From NCBI GenBank assembly GCA_020722685.1, contig DYKH01000010.1, forward strand, positions 1 through 64,000: 64,000 nucleotides of DNA. Reading direction: 5' to 3'. This document shows, piece after piece, positions 36,038 through 44,821 of the stretch. The number at the start of each line of letters is the position of its first letter. Within the stretch, counting starts at the first letter, position 1. A program made the translations under genes and the position numbers. The notes beneath the pieces were generated by a model. The model was not told where the DNA came from. It saw nothing but the letters and a program-made list of their open reading frames with translations, and ran no database searches. Source of the DNA: Caldithrix sp. Its GTDB lineage: Bacteria > KSB1 > UBA2214 > DYKH01.

Positions 36038-37123
36038 TCAAAAAGCACTGATTCCAATGGTATATCTGTTAACGGATGCAAGAACGCTCCAATCCGACCA
36101 GGCGTAGTCAAGTGTTAGAGTCGCGGTGCCCAGAATTTTGTAGGCAAACCCCGCTCCCAGGGTTAGGCCGTCGGCTGCATAGTCGGCGAAGAGCGAGTGA
36201 TAGCCCGCCCTCAGGTAAAACAGCTTTAGCAGCTTGGCTTCCATCCCTACGTCCAAAGTCTCCACGTCATTGCTTGGATGATTGACATTGGTGGCGAGCA
36301 GCAATGAGTTGTATGAATTGAAATCTAACGTATAGGCCAAGCCAAAGCGAAACAGCAGAGGTAAAGGATACGTTTCCGTCGCCAGTTGTATGGCGACATT
36401 ATCATTATTATAGTACTTGTCTTTGCGTCCATCGATGTCCGAGACACGGGTCAAGTCTCTCCCGGAAAGGCCGAATTCCGGGCCCAAGTTGCTGATGGTT
36501 CCTCCCAGTCGCAAACCTTTCAGTGGTGTATCGAAGAGAATGGACAAATCCGTGGCGATCGCCGAGCCTTTGACGTGCCAAATGTTTTCCTGGAAATATT
36601 TCACGCCGAGGCCGACGGAAACCCGGTCGGTAATGCTGAGTGCCCAATACAAACCGGCCACCAGATCGGAAGCGGAGTAATATTCGCCGGTCCCTTCCGG
36701 GCGAAATACGGTTCTGACCGGGTTGGATCCATAATCGAGCATCGCCAGGTGAAAGCCAAGCGAGGAGTTCAACATCGCTAGTGGCAGCACCAAGTCCACA
36801 TTGTGAAGTTTTGTGTCGATAAACCATTCCGTTTGCGATGCCTGCAAGGATATGGATTTTATTCTGGCGATTCCGGCAGGATTCCAATACAGTGCAGAGG
36901 GATCGTCGGCCACTGCAACAAAGGCTCCGCCTAGCGCCTCTGCTCGGGCGCCGACGCCGATTTCGAGCATCGCCCCGGCGGAAGTGCCGCGCCGGCTCAC
37001 GTCGGTGTCGTATTGCAGGTCACCCGGGTTGACCTGAGACATTGCCTGCTGTCCCCTAACCAAGCTGAACAAGACTGCCAGGAACAGCGTCAAGCGAATC
37101 GGTCTAATTATGCTACAAGCCAT
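36038..37123 (-). CDS. PorV/PorQ-family outer-membrane protein
   Basis: This ~361-residue beta-barrel protein has a signal peptide (LTLFLAVLFSLVRG). The family signature is RGTSAGAMLEIGVGARAEAL followed by GGAFVAVADDPSALYWNPAG, as in PorV/PorQ and other FadL-like barrels. It ends TIGISAF, with the terminal aromatic residue typical of outer-membrane barrels. In Bacteroidota PorV is the shuttle that brings T9SS cargo to the attachment complex. The ATG at 37123 follows AAGGAA and is preferred to a TTG two codons earlier. The gene begins 15 bp after the receptor gene stop, so they are co-transcribed. Confidence 0.92.
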   Translation of the reverse strand: MACSIIRPIRLTLFLAVLFSLVRGQQAMSQVNPGDLQYDTDVSRRGTSAGAMLEIGVGARAEALGGAFVAVADDPSALYWNPAGIARIKSISLQASQTEWFIDTKLHNVDLVLPLAMLNSSLGFHLAMLDYGSNPVRTVFRPEGTGEYYSASDLVAGLYWALSITDRVSVGLGVKYFQENIWHVKGSAIATDLSILFDTPLKGLRLGGTISNLGPEFGLSGRDLTRVSDIDGRKDKYYNNDNVAIQLATETYPLPLLFRFGLAYTLDFNSYNSLLLATNVNHPSNDVETLDVGMEAKLLKLFYLRAGYHSLFADYAADGLTLGAGFAYKILGTATLTLDYAWSDWSVLASVNRYTIGISAF

Positions 37124-37138
37124 TGGCAAGATTCCTTA

Positions 37139-40045
37139 TTAGAATTCAAGTGATAATCCAAATTGAATGAGTCGGGGTCTCGAATAATCCGTTGGATCAT
37201 AATCGGCTTCATTGCGGGTAAACTCGCCGACTTGTTCCAACCGATAGTATCGCTTCCTGGCGATTTCCGGCAGATAAGCGCTGGGACCGGCTCGCCCGGT
37301 AATGCTGTTAACACCGTTTTCGTTCAATTGATTGAAGACGTTGTACACATTGATAAATGCCCCAAACTTCATTCCGGATATTTGAATCGCCCGATAGATT
37401 TTCATGTCGACGTTCCATTGAAACGGCTTTCTTCCGGTGTTATCCCACCATCCACCCGGGATCTCGATGTTGGGATCGAGGGTAGACGGCGAATATGGCA
37501 ATCCCGAGCCAAGCTGGCCAATGAGACTCAGGTACAAATTCGGTCTTGGTCGCAGGCTGACCGTCCCATTCAAGGAATGCGTCTCATCCCAGCTCAGAAA
37601 GTCGATCCTTCGTGTCGCCAACGTGTAAGCTCCGCGACCGGACCCCGATAGGATAGCGACGTCTCTGACCGCTTCGGCGCTTGAAGCAGTACCCTTTGCC
37701 ACCATGTAGGTATAATCAATGTTCGCATTCAACTTGCCGTTGAAACTGTTTTGGTTGAAGGCAATGGTGACGCCGGCAGCATTGCCGTACTCTTTGTTGA
37801 TGTAGCGGTAAAAAGTCGTCGCATTGCTAAGGGTCAGGATTTCCAGCCCCAAGAGGTCGCGAATGTCTTTGTAGAAAACCGTCAGCTCCATTCCAAGCCC
37901 GTCCGATAGCTCTTGCTGCAGTCCCACCTCGTATTGGATGGTCTTTTCCGGCTTGAGATTGGGATTGCCGATGCTGGTGTTCATGATGCTGTATTGGTTG
38001 TAATGCGGCAACACCGGATTCTGGTACATCTTTTCAAAGCTTGGAGCTTGAAAAAAGTGGCCATACGATAAACGCATGGCGCCGCGATCGGAGATCGGAA
38101 AGGATAAGCCAAAACGGGGACTCACTTGATACTTGGCTTTGGCTTTTATGTAATAGGCATCCGCACCTACAAACTCCGGATAGACCTTTGAATAGTCGGG
38201 ACAGTATCGATCTCTGGGTCTAAAAACGTCCAACCTGACGCCGGCATTGAGAATGACTTCGTTCAAATTCAATTTTGTTTGCACGTATCCGGCCCCCTCT
38301 TGCGGACGACGGTGGTAATCCACATAGAACAAATGATCCGACAAACTGTCGGGGCTTGTCTGCCTCAATTGGATATTGCCAAACTCATAGTTCCGCGTTG
38401 CCTCCCGAAAAATCTCATAGGGGATTTCCCAACCCCGGATCTCATTACTGGTGTAAGGAAATTGCAGCATCTCATGTCCCAACACCTCTTTCAGGGGCGC
38501 GTTTTTATAGTGCAGATCGTAAGTTTTCGCTTCAAAACCCGATTTGACCTCGACGACTTTGTTAATCTGCCAGGTGATATCCCCATTCACCAAATGCATT
38601 GCCCGATCCTGGTAGTTCCGATCCCAAGAGGAGATGCCGCCATAGTCATACCCGGTAATCTTGCCCGGATCCCAGGCATTCACTGCGGCGGTCTGGTACC
38701 GGGGATCGTTCGGATCCTCGAAGGCATAGTATTTACTGTGATTCTCTTGGTACGAGTAACGCAAATTATAATACAAGTTGGTATGCGGCGCATGAGTAAG
38801 AACCAGCATGTGAGTATTTCCATCATCGAACCAGTAGGGTAATCCGTCCGGGCAAAACCTCCAGCTTTGGGAATAGGACTTGCCCTTGCCCTTGCTTAAG
38901 AATAAATTATAGGCAAGCGTTACACTGGAAGTTGGCTGGTAGACGAATTTGGTGTTGATGCTGTATTTCTTGCTCCAGTTGATGGGCACGACTTTTCCAT
39001 CGCCCGTATGCAGCGAATCCGGGATCGGAATGATGAGCGGATCAACCGGGTCATAGGTCGCCTCGTACCATTCTCGGAAAACCTCAATTTCCCATCCATC
39101 GTTCGGCATGTACCGTCGTTCACCATTTAGATAACCGTCGTTGTCAACCAGACGAGAGTTTAAAAAAACGCCCAGTCTTCCCAGCGACTTTGGAAAAGGG
39201 AGAGGACCGGAAAGAGAGAATTTCACTTCCTTGTCCGTAAATGGATCATAGGAATTCAGTCCGATATACATAGGCTTATTCGGGGCATAATAGCCGCCGC
39301 TCAGAATGTCAATGGTACCGCTGTATCTCGCTTCCGGCAGTTTCGTCACAACGTTGATGATCCCGGATTGCGCCTGGCCGTATTCGGCATTGAAGGTTCC
39401 GGTTATCACCTGCAGCTCTTTGATAAAATTATTCTCGATGGACACATTGGAGCCGCCGCCCTGACTGAAAGTGTTCGTCACTGGAACGCCGTCGATCATA
39501 TAAGCGACTTCTCTACTGCGCCCGCCGCGAAAATGCAACTCACCGCCGGAGCCGGCAACCACGCCCGCTTGCAATTGCACAATCTCTGCCAAGTTCGATA
39601 CCGGCATGGCTTCGATCTCTTCCTGACGCACATAGGCAGCGGTGCTGGTGCGATCGAACTCCACGGGCGCGCGTCCGGCAACGATCGTTACCTCCTGGCC
39701 GGTGATGACCGTTTGCGATAGCTTGCAGTCCACTGTGGAAATGCGATCGCTAAATACCCGCACGTCGGTGATTCTCGTTGGGTCGTAGCCGATCATCTGC
39801 ACCCGCAAGACGTAGGTTCCCGGCGGCACGTTTATCACCACGTACTTGCCGTCTGCGTCTGCGGCAGCACCCATATTGGTGTCTTCCAGGAAAATATTGG
39901 CGCCCGAAAGCGGTTCTCCGGTATTCTTGTCTTTGATCACTCCAGAAATCTTTCCCACCACTCCCGCAAACGTCAGACTGCTCAAAAGCAAGACAGCCGA
40001 CAGAGCAACTGGAAACGTCATTCTACTTGAGATAGTTGATCCCAC
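37139..40045 (-). CDS. TonB-dependent receptor with carboxypeptidase-regulatory-like N-terminal domain
   Basis: This 968-residue outer-membrane receptor has a signal peptide (ALSAVLLLSSLTFAG). A CarboxypepD_reg-like beta-sandwich at ~30-115 (GVIKDKNTGEPLSGANIF ... GKYVVINVPPGTYVLRVQMI) is followed by a plug domain (~130-240: LHFRGGRSREVAYMIDGVPV, IKELQVITGTFNAEYGQAQS) and a 22-strand barrel ending GLSLEF. The layout is SusC-like without the SusC signature. It would import a ligand with TonB energy, or serve surface-protein export. The GTG start at 40045 follows GGAG by seven bases; an ATG eight codons later is the alternative. It heads the operon below the LacI gene. Confidence 0.95.
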   Translation of the reverse strand: MGSTISSRMTFPVALSAVLLLSSLTFAGVVGKISGVIKDKNTGEPLSGANIFLEDTNMGAAADADGKYVVINVPPGTYVLRVQMIGYDPTRITDVRVFSDRISTVDCKLSQTVITGQEVTIVAGRAPVEFDRTSTAAYVRQEEIEAMPVSNLAEIVQLQAGVVAGSGGELHFRGGRSREVAYMIDGVPVTNTFSQGGGSNVSIENNFIKELQVITGTFNAEYGQAQSGIINVVTKLPEARYSGTIDILSGGYYAPNKPMYIGLNSYDPFTDKEVKFSLSGPLPFPKSLGRLGVFLNSRLVDNDGYLNGERRYMPNDGWEIEVFREWYEATYDPVDPLIIPIPDSLHTGDGKVVPINWSKKYSINTKFVYQPTSSVTLAYNLFLSKGKGKSYSQSWRFCPDGLPYWFDDGNTHMLVLTHAPHTNLYYNLRYSYQENHSKYYAFEDPNDPRYQTAAVNAWDPGKITGYDYGGISSWDRNYQDRAMHLVNGDITWQINKVVEVKSGFEAKTYDLHYKNAPLKEVLGHEMLQFPYTSNEIRGWEIPYEIFREATRNYEFGNIQLRQTSPDSLSDHLFYVDYHRRPQEGAGYVQTKLNLNEVILNAGVRLDVFRPRDRYCPDYSKVYPEFVGADAYYIKAKAKYQVSPRFGLSFPISDRGAMRLSYGHFFQAPSFEKMYQNPVLPHYNQYSIMNTSIGNPNLKPEKTIQYEVGLQQELSDGLGMELTVFYKDIRDLLGLEILTLSNATTFYRYINKEYGNAAGVTIAFNQNSFNGKLNANIDYTYMVAKGTASSAEAVRDVAILSGSGRGAYTLATRRIDFLSWDETHSLNGTVSLRPRPNLYLSLIGQLGSGLPYSPSTLDPNIEIPGGWWDNTGRKPFQWNVDMKIYRAIQISGMKFGAFINVYNVFNQLNENGVNSITGRAGPSAYLPEIARKRYYRLEQVGEFTRNEADYDPTDYSRPRLIQFGLSLEF

Positions 40046-40063
40046 GGTGCGGCTCCATTTTTT

Positions 40064-40077
40064 TGAAACGTTTTATG
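40064..40077. promoter_or_regulatory. Possible LacI-family operator before the receptor gene
   Basis: The 8-bp palindrome AAACGTTT (40066-40073) within TGAAACGTTTTATG lies 21-28 bp before the GTG start. LacI-family operators are palindromes with a central CG, and the same AAACGTT core occurs in the region upstream of the lacI-like gene. The assignment is from motif and position. Confidence 0.45.
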
Positions 40078-40229
40078 TTGATTCGGATTTTGCTGCGTAG
40101 TGATTTACGATCCCTTTGGCGATGCTTTACGAAAACCCTTCCATCAGCGCAAGTGGCAAAAAAGCGAATAGCTTGTGGGTTGCTCGGTTAGCTCGAGAAT
40201 GAGGAAATCAAGTCCGCCAATGTTATGCC

Positions 40230-41252
40230 CTATGCTGCAACGGTCACACTGTTGGTGGATTTGCGCTGATTTAGCTGAGTCTTAACCACGATTTTGGCAT
40301 TCGGTCGGTTTTCTTTGGATTGCATGTGTTCAAGCAAAACTGCAAATGCCTTCTTTCCCATTTCCTCCAGAGGATGTGAAATAGTTGTGAGGGGACAGAT
40401 TAGATATGGAGAAAGAACGTTATCAACAAAGCCTATGATCGAAATATCGTCCGGGATGCGAAGTCCCCGGTCCAAGATGGCCTTGATGGCGCCGATACTG
40501 ATGGTATTGCCGGAAAGGAGCAGTGCAGTCGGAGGATCTGGGAGGTCCAGCAGCTTTTGTACCCCCGCATACCCGCTTTCAAAGGTAAAACTTTCGCCAG
40601 AGATCAGGTCAGTTCCATCGCAAAGGCCGAATTCTTTTACGGCTTTTTTGTATCCTTCTAATCTTTTCCGAATCGTGTAGATATTGTGTCGGCCGCTCAA
40701 AAAGCCGATGCGGCGATGACCTAACTTTGTCAGATAAGCCATGGCATTGAAGGCCGCTTCTTCATTGTCGCCAATGACAAAGTTGGTTTCCAAGTCCTCG
40801 AAGCAGCGATCAATAAGTACAAATGGGAACCTTCGATTCTTCAGCTCACGGATGTGCTGATCCGTGTCCTGAACTGGAGCGATGATGAGTCCGTCGATTC
40901 CGCGGCTGACCAAATTGTTTACGAAACGGATTTCTTTTTCCTGATCTTCGTTGGTATTGCAGACCACCAGAGTATACCCCGCCTGATAACTCTCCGCTTC
41001 GATGGCGCGGGCGATTTCTGCAAAAAAGGAGTTGGAAATGTCAGGTATGATAAGGCCGATGGTGTTGCTTTTTTTCAAACGAAGTGCGCGCGCCATCTGG
41101 TCGGGCTGGTAGTTCAGCTCTTTCGCAGCGTCGAGAATGCGCTTACGCGTCTCGCTTGCAATGGGCAAATTTTCTTTTCCCCTTAGAACTCTGGATACCG
41201 TTGAAGTATGTACGCCCGCTAAGGCCGCAACATCCCTAAGAGTCGCCGACAT
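40230..41252 (-). CDS. LacI-family transcriptional regulator
   Basis: About 340 residues from the ATG of MSATLRDVAALAG. The helix-turn-helix (TLRDVAALAGVHTSTVSRVL) and hinge (NYQPDQMARALR) are followed by a periplasmic-binding-protein-like effector domain (IGLIIPDISNSFFAEIARAI; GIDGLIIAPV; DDISIIGFVDN). Such regulators usually sense a sugar and repress a nearby uptake operon. It is transcribed in the same direction as the receptor operon, 184 bp upstream of it. Its own promoter has an inverted repeat just after the -10 box, suggesting autoregulation. The in-frame extension to 41321 is unlikely, since it would run past the promoter region. Confidence 0.94.
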   Translation of the reverse strand: MSATLRDVAALAGVHTSTVSRVLRGKENLPIASETRKRILDAAKELNYQPDQMARALRLKKSNTIGLIIPDISNSFFAEIARAIEAESYQAGYTLVVCNTNEDQEKEIRFVNNLVSRGIDGLIIAPVQDTDQHIRELKNRRFPFVLIDRCFEDLETNFVIGDNEEAAFNAMAYLTKLGHRRIGFLSGRHNIYTIRKRLEGYKKAVKEFGLCDGTDLISGESFTFESGYAGVQKLLDLPDPPTALLLSGNTISIGAIKAILDRGLRIPDDISIIGFVDNVLSPYLICPLTTISHPLEEMGKKAFAVLLEHMQSKENRPNAKIVVKTQLNQRKSTNSVTVAA

Positions 41253-41296
41253 AATAGTGGCTCTGCTTTGGTTGGTCTGATTCCGGTTAACGCAAT

Positions 41297-41346
41297 CGTT
41301 TGCATCAAACGTTGGCGGCAATAAGGAAATTATTACAAAATGTCAA
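41297..41346 (-). promoter_or_regulatory. Promoter and operator of the LacI-family gene
   Basis: On the minus strand a perfect -35 TTGACA (41341-41346) is separated by 17 bp from a weak -10 TATTGC (41318-41323). Six bases after the -10 box comes the perfect inverted repeat CGTTTG-CAT-CAAACG (41297-41311), which would cover the transcription start. Its right arm reads into AAACGTTGG, sharing the AAACGTT core with the site before the receptor gene. It lies 45 bp upstream of the regulator ATG. Confidence 0.6.
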
Positions 41347-41551
41347 GCACTTTTTGGAATTCTTTCAAGAAATTTTTAAAAGCGCTCCATGAAATGCCGC
41401 TTATCGCGGCACTCAGAACCGCCTGACCAGCTTTCAGGGGAAATTATGGACGTGGGTTGACTCTGATATTTGAAATGGATTTGGACGCGGTCAGAAACTC
41501 ATGGCCGCCGATGTGGGAGCTACGATGCCCGGAAGGGTAGATGACGATCAC

Positions 41552-41592
41552 AAAAAACGAGCCTGAAAGGCCGAAGTGCCGTTGTAACGGCA
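41552..41592 (-). terminator. Possible terminator of the SGNH-like gene
   Basis: Downstream of the gene stop (41607), the minus strand has a perfect hairpin TGCCGTT-GT-AACGGCA (41577-41592), then a small GCCT-TTC-AGGC hairpin followed by TCG and T6 (41552-41557). The second stem is short, so termination strength is uncertain. Confidence 0.4.
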
Positions 41593-41606
41593 GGCAGAAC
41601 TTCACC

Positions 41607-43010
41607 TCATCGGAGAAGGGTGATGTTCAAAGCCGTGTCAAATCCGTCCGCCGACAGCCTACACAGGTAAACCCCGGATGGTACCGCCAGTCCCTCCGCG
41701 TTCCTTCCGTTCCAAGAGACGCTGTGCCATCCTGGCGCTTGGCGAGCATCGAGCAAGGTCGTCACCTTCTCCCCTGTCAGATTGTAAATCTCCAGAACGA
41801 TGGATTGGCTGGTCGGGAGGTAAAATGAAATGGCAGTCGTGGCATTAAATGGATTTGGGTAGTTCTGATTGAGCCTTAATCCTCCCGGCAGGTGACTGCC
41901 GACCTGTACACTCACGGGCTCGCTCAAGGTGCTGCTGCCGTCCAGAGCGATGCGCTGGACTTTGTAAAAATAAATTCGCGCGGCAAGCGGCTGCCTGTCT
42001 TTGTAGAGATATTCGTTGGCTTTGTTGAGATTATCCTCACGGGTGATGAGCCGATCATTGATCTGGCTGAAGGGGCCGCTTGCACGCCGGCTGCGCAACA
42101 CATTGTAGCCTAAAAGATTGCTCTCTCCTCTTCCGCTCCAATGGATCGCCACAGTCTGGCCGTCGAAGGAGGCCCTTACTTGGCCCATTTCCACCGGCGT
42201 GGCGCTTTCCCAGCCGGCGATTTTGGCGAGCATCCACCAGAATGCTTTGCCCTTGAGCTCACAGCTTTCAAAGGTTGTGTGGTAAGCCTCATCTCCGTTG
42301 TAATGAGGGTGCTGTAATGGGATCGCCTCGCCGGCACATGCGCACCAGCTTGGGCTGATGTAAGTGTGCATTTCATCGTTGTACCAAACATCCATATCAG
42401 CAAAGTCGAAAAGAACCTTGTTGTGCTCGCGGCAGTATTTTCTCAAGGCTTCATTAAATCGATGCCGGCCGCAGCCGGCGCAGTCATTTTCCTGAGCGTG
42501 GCCGGTGGTGTAAACAAAGGTCACTTTTGGATTGGCCGCCTCCAACGCTTCGATGGCGGAAATGTACTGATTGACGTCGTAGTCGCTTGCCTGCCCGCAC
42601 CAGAAATACATGGCCACGTTTATGAGCGGATTGGCATCCAGATAGCCTTGCACGCCGGTAAAAAACAGCTCCGGCTCGTACCAACTTTGATGAAGAATAC
42701 AGAGCGAATTTGCCTCCACCGGAAGGCTCCAGTCATAGGCCATGCCATATCTAGGATCGTAGGTTTCCAGCCGCGACATGCCCTCGATCGGCTGCATGCC
42801 GTGCGAAGTGGAGGCATGAAAAAGCCTGAGATTTTGCTTCACCCTTTCAATCCACAGGGCGGGGATTTGTGCCAAATCCGTGCAATGGTGATCAACGATG
42901 ATGGGGGCAGATCGAGACGCTTGCAGAAACTCGGGAGTGAGGATCAAGAAAAGTGTCAGAAGGGCATACTGGAAACGAGGCGAATGGAAAAACCAAAGTG
43001 TGGATCGCAT
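41607..43010 (-). CDS. Secreted SGNH-like protein with fibronectin and T9SS domains
   Basis: This 467-residue protein has a signal peptide (ALLTLFLILTPEFLQA). The first ~270 residues resemble SGNH/GDSL-like hydrolase folds without a clear GDS motif: IIVDHHCTDLAQIPALWI, FHASTSHGMQPIEG, then KVTFVYTTGHAQENDCAGCG and KVLFDFADMDVWYNDEMHTY. A fibronectin type III-like segment follows (~275-375), then the sorting domain (LNQNYPNPFNATT, VPSGVYLCRL) ending TLLR. An esterase or deacylase role on surface polysaccharide is possible, since the gene borders the polysaccharide cluster. Catalytic residues cannot be assigned with certainty. Confidence 0.75.
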   Translation of the reverse strand: MRSTLWFFHSPRFQYALLTLFLILTPEFLQASRSAPIIVDHHCTDLAQIPALWIERVKQNLRLFHASTSHGMQPIEGMSRLETYDPRYGMAYDWSLPVEANSLCILHQSWYEPELFFTGVQGYLDANPLINVAMYFWCGQASDYDVNQYISAIEALEAANPKVTFVYTTGHAQENDCAGCGRHRFNEALRKYCREHNKVLFDFADMDVWYNDEMHTYISPSWCACAGEAIPLQHPHYNGDEAYHTTFESCELKGKAFWWMLAKIAGWESATPVEMGQVRASFDGQTVAIHWSGRGESNLLGYNVLRSRRASGPFSQINDRLITREDNLNKANEYLYKDRQPLAARIYFYKVQRIALDGSSTLSEPVSVQVGSHLPGGLRLNQNYPNPFNATTAISFYLPTSQSIVLEIYNLTGEKVTTLLDARQAPGWHSVSWNGRNAEGLAVPSGVYLCRLSADGFDTALNITLLR

Positions 43011-43076
43011 AACGGACCTCCTTCTGTTGTATATGGCTTAGGCAGGTAGAAAATAGATTTTCGGGCGAGTTTTCCT

Positions 43077-43107
43077 CTTGGCCGCAGGGCGCAGCCGACC
43101 GGCCAAG
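43077..43107. repeat. GC-rich inverted repeat between two cargo genes
   Basis: CTTGGCCG and CGGCCAAG form a perfect 8-bp stem with a 15-nt loop, 56 bp past the stop of the beta-helix gene. No T-run follows on the minus strand, so it may be an atypical terminator or an mRNA-stabilising hairpin. Confidence 0.4.
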
Positions 43108-43162
43108 TAATGTGCGCCGGTCACAGCCCTACAAACATCGTCGACACTGAATTATCCGACGG

Positions 43163-44695
43163 TCATTGAAGCAGCAGCATTTTCCGGCTTGAGGAAATGC
43201 CGTCGTGTTGCAGCCGGTAAAAATAGACTCCGCTGCTGACGCGTTTGCCGTTGTCATCCGTGCCGTCCCAATTCACCGTCGCCTCACCGCTTTCCTGCCT
43301 GCCGTCTACGAGGCTGGTGACGTGCTGGCCAAGATGGTCAAAAATATCCAGACGGACATAACTTGTCTCAGCCAGGTTGTAACGAATCACTGTGGTCGAA
43401 TTGAAGGGATTGGGATAATTCTGCCACAGGCCAAAAGCTTCAACCTTATTTCCCCGCCCGCCTGTGCTGCTCGTGCCGTCAAATTCGATCGCGCCCAAAT
43501 CAGGCGCAGCGCCCAAGTACGGAATACCGACTTGGACGCCGGCATCGATAGCCGGAGAGCTGGGCGCTAAACGAAAGTCATTGTTTGTAGCATCCAAAAA
43601 CTGCGGGTCCGCGACGTGAGACTTGGCGTCGGAAACGCCCTGTAAATTTAGCGGTGATGGCCAGTAGAGGTTGTGCTCGGCGGTGACGTTGGCGGCGTTT
43701 TCGACTCCAATGTGAACGCCCTTGTTTTTGAGTGAAATGATATTATTGCGAATTTCCACGCCGGTGGCGCCGCCGCTGATGGAGATGCCTTCATTGCCGG
43801 TCCAATCGATGTTATCGGTGTTGATGTCATGGATGGTGTTGTTGTAGATTTTGATGCCGCTAACATCATCGCGGATCACGATGCCGTCGCCGGCGTGATG
43901 GTAGATGATATTGTTGCGGATGACGACGTTTTGTGCTTTTGCTTCGTCATAAGCGGAAACGATAATCCCGGCTCGTTCCTTGGAGCCGAAGATGACATTG
44001 CCTTCAACAAGAAAGTCATTGATCAAGCGGGGCGGCTCTCCCGCTGCCCGCCGCTGATCAAAGATGTGAATCCCGTACCCCGTCATTCCCGAAATGGTGT
44101 TGTTACGAATAATGGTATGCGCTCCCTGCGAGGCGTAGATTCCGTGTCCCTGAGTGCCGACGCTGCTGCCGGAAAGCGTCATCACATTGCCTTGTACCAA
44201 GTTGCTGTCGCCGGTTATGCCGATCGCTTCCCAGGAGAATTCACCGCTAAAGTAATTGTTAATGAATTCGACGTGGTGACTGAGTCCGGCCCAATCCACG
44301 TTGTAAAGTGACTTGCCGTTTTGAAAATGCAGGCCGATCACCCGAACGTAGCTGGCATCGACAATCATGCCCCGGTTACCGTTGGTGAAAACCGGCGTTT
44401 CGTATGGAAAGGCAGAAATGGTCAGATACTTGCCGTCGGCACCTCCCATCTCCGAACGAATCCAGATTTCACCCTCATTATATGTTCCGCCGCGCACTAG
44501 TAAGGTATCACCCGGTTTGGTCTTGGTTATGGCGTAGGAAATTGTTTTCCATGGAGCGCCCATGGAGCCCCTGTTCGAGTCATTCCCAGACGGAGCCACA
44601 TAGTACTTCTCGGCAAGTCCTGTGCCCAGCCAGCCGATGAGCAACAATCCGAGCACGGTTCCGCGACAAAAACTGGTGACGAAATATTGGTGCAT
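43163..44695 (-). CDS. Secreted right-handed parallel beta-helix protein with T9SS domain
   Basis: This 510-residue protein has a signal peptide ending GLA-EKYYVAPSG. The opening motif YYVAPSGNDSNRGS ... PWKTISYAI is typical of polysaccharide-active or binding beta-helix proteins. About ten helical turns follow, with repeated N-x-I and N-N-T/I motifs (TIIRNNTISGMTGYGIHIF, VVIRNNIIYHHAGDGIVI, VEIRNNIISLKNKGVHIG). A choice-of-anchor-like PSSPAIDAG segment leads to the sorting domain (LWQNYPNPFNSTT, SSGVYFYRL). The fold suits a polysaccharide lyase, epimerase or depolymerase, but the catalytic residues are not clear. It borders the exopolysaccharide cluster, which suggests a role in trimming or binding that polymer. 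Confidence 0.85.
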   Translation of the reverse strand: MHQYFVTSFCRGTVLGLLLIGWLGTGLAEKYYVAPSGNDSNRGSMGAPWKTISYAITKTKPGDTLLVRGGTYNEGEIWIRSEMGGADGKYLTISAFPYETPVFTNGNRGMIVDASYVRVIGLHFQNGKSLYNVDWAGLSHHVEFINNYFSGEFSWEAIGITGDSNLVQGNVMTLSGSSVGTQGHGIYASQGAHTIIRNNTISGMTGYGIHIFDQRRAAGEPPRLINDFLVEGNVIFGSKERAGIIVSAYDEAKAQNVVIRNNIIYHHAGDGIVIRDDVSGIKIYNNTIHDINTDNIDWTGNEGISISGGATGVEIRNNIISLKNKGVHIGVENAANVTAEHNLYWPSPLNLQGVSDAKSHVADPQFLDATNNDFRLAPSSPAIDAGVQVGIPYLGAAPDLGAIEFDGTSSTGGRGNKVEAFGLWQNYPNPFNSTTVIRYNLAETSYVRLDIFDHLGQHVTSLVDGRQESGEATVNWDGTDDNGKRVSSGVYFYRLQHDGISSSRKMLLLQ

Positions 44696-44821
44696 ACCAA
44701 CCTCCTCAATCTACCACCAATGAACCTAGACACACGATTTCACAGATGAAATTGCACGTCTAAAATTGTAAGAAAAGCCCGAATTCAGCTACTCGTCGAG
44801 CTTGTCCGCCCTCTATGGCAA

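Noticed and set aside
43077..43107. Inverted repeat as terminator of the beta-helix gene
   Set aside because: There is no T-run after the stem on the minus strand, so I list it only as an inverted repeat.
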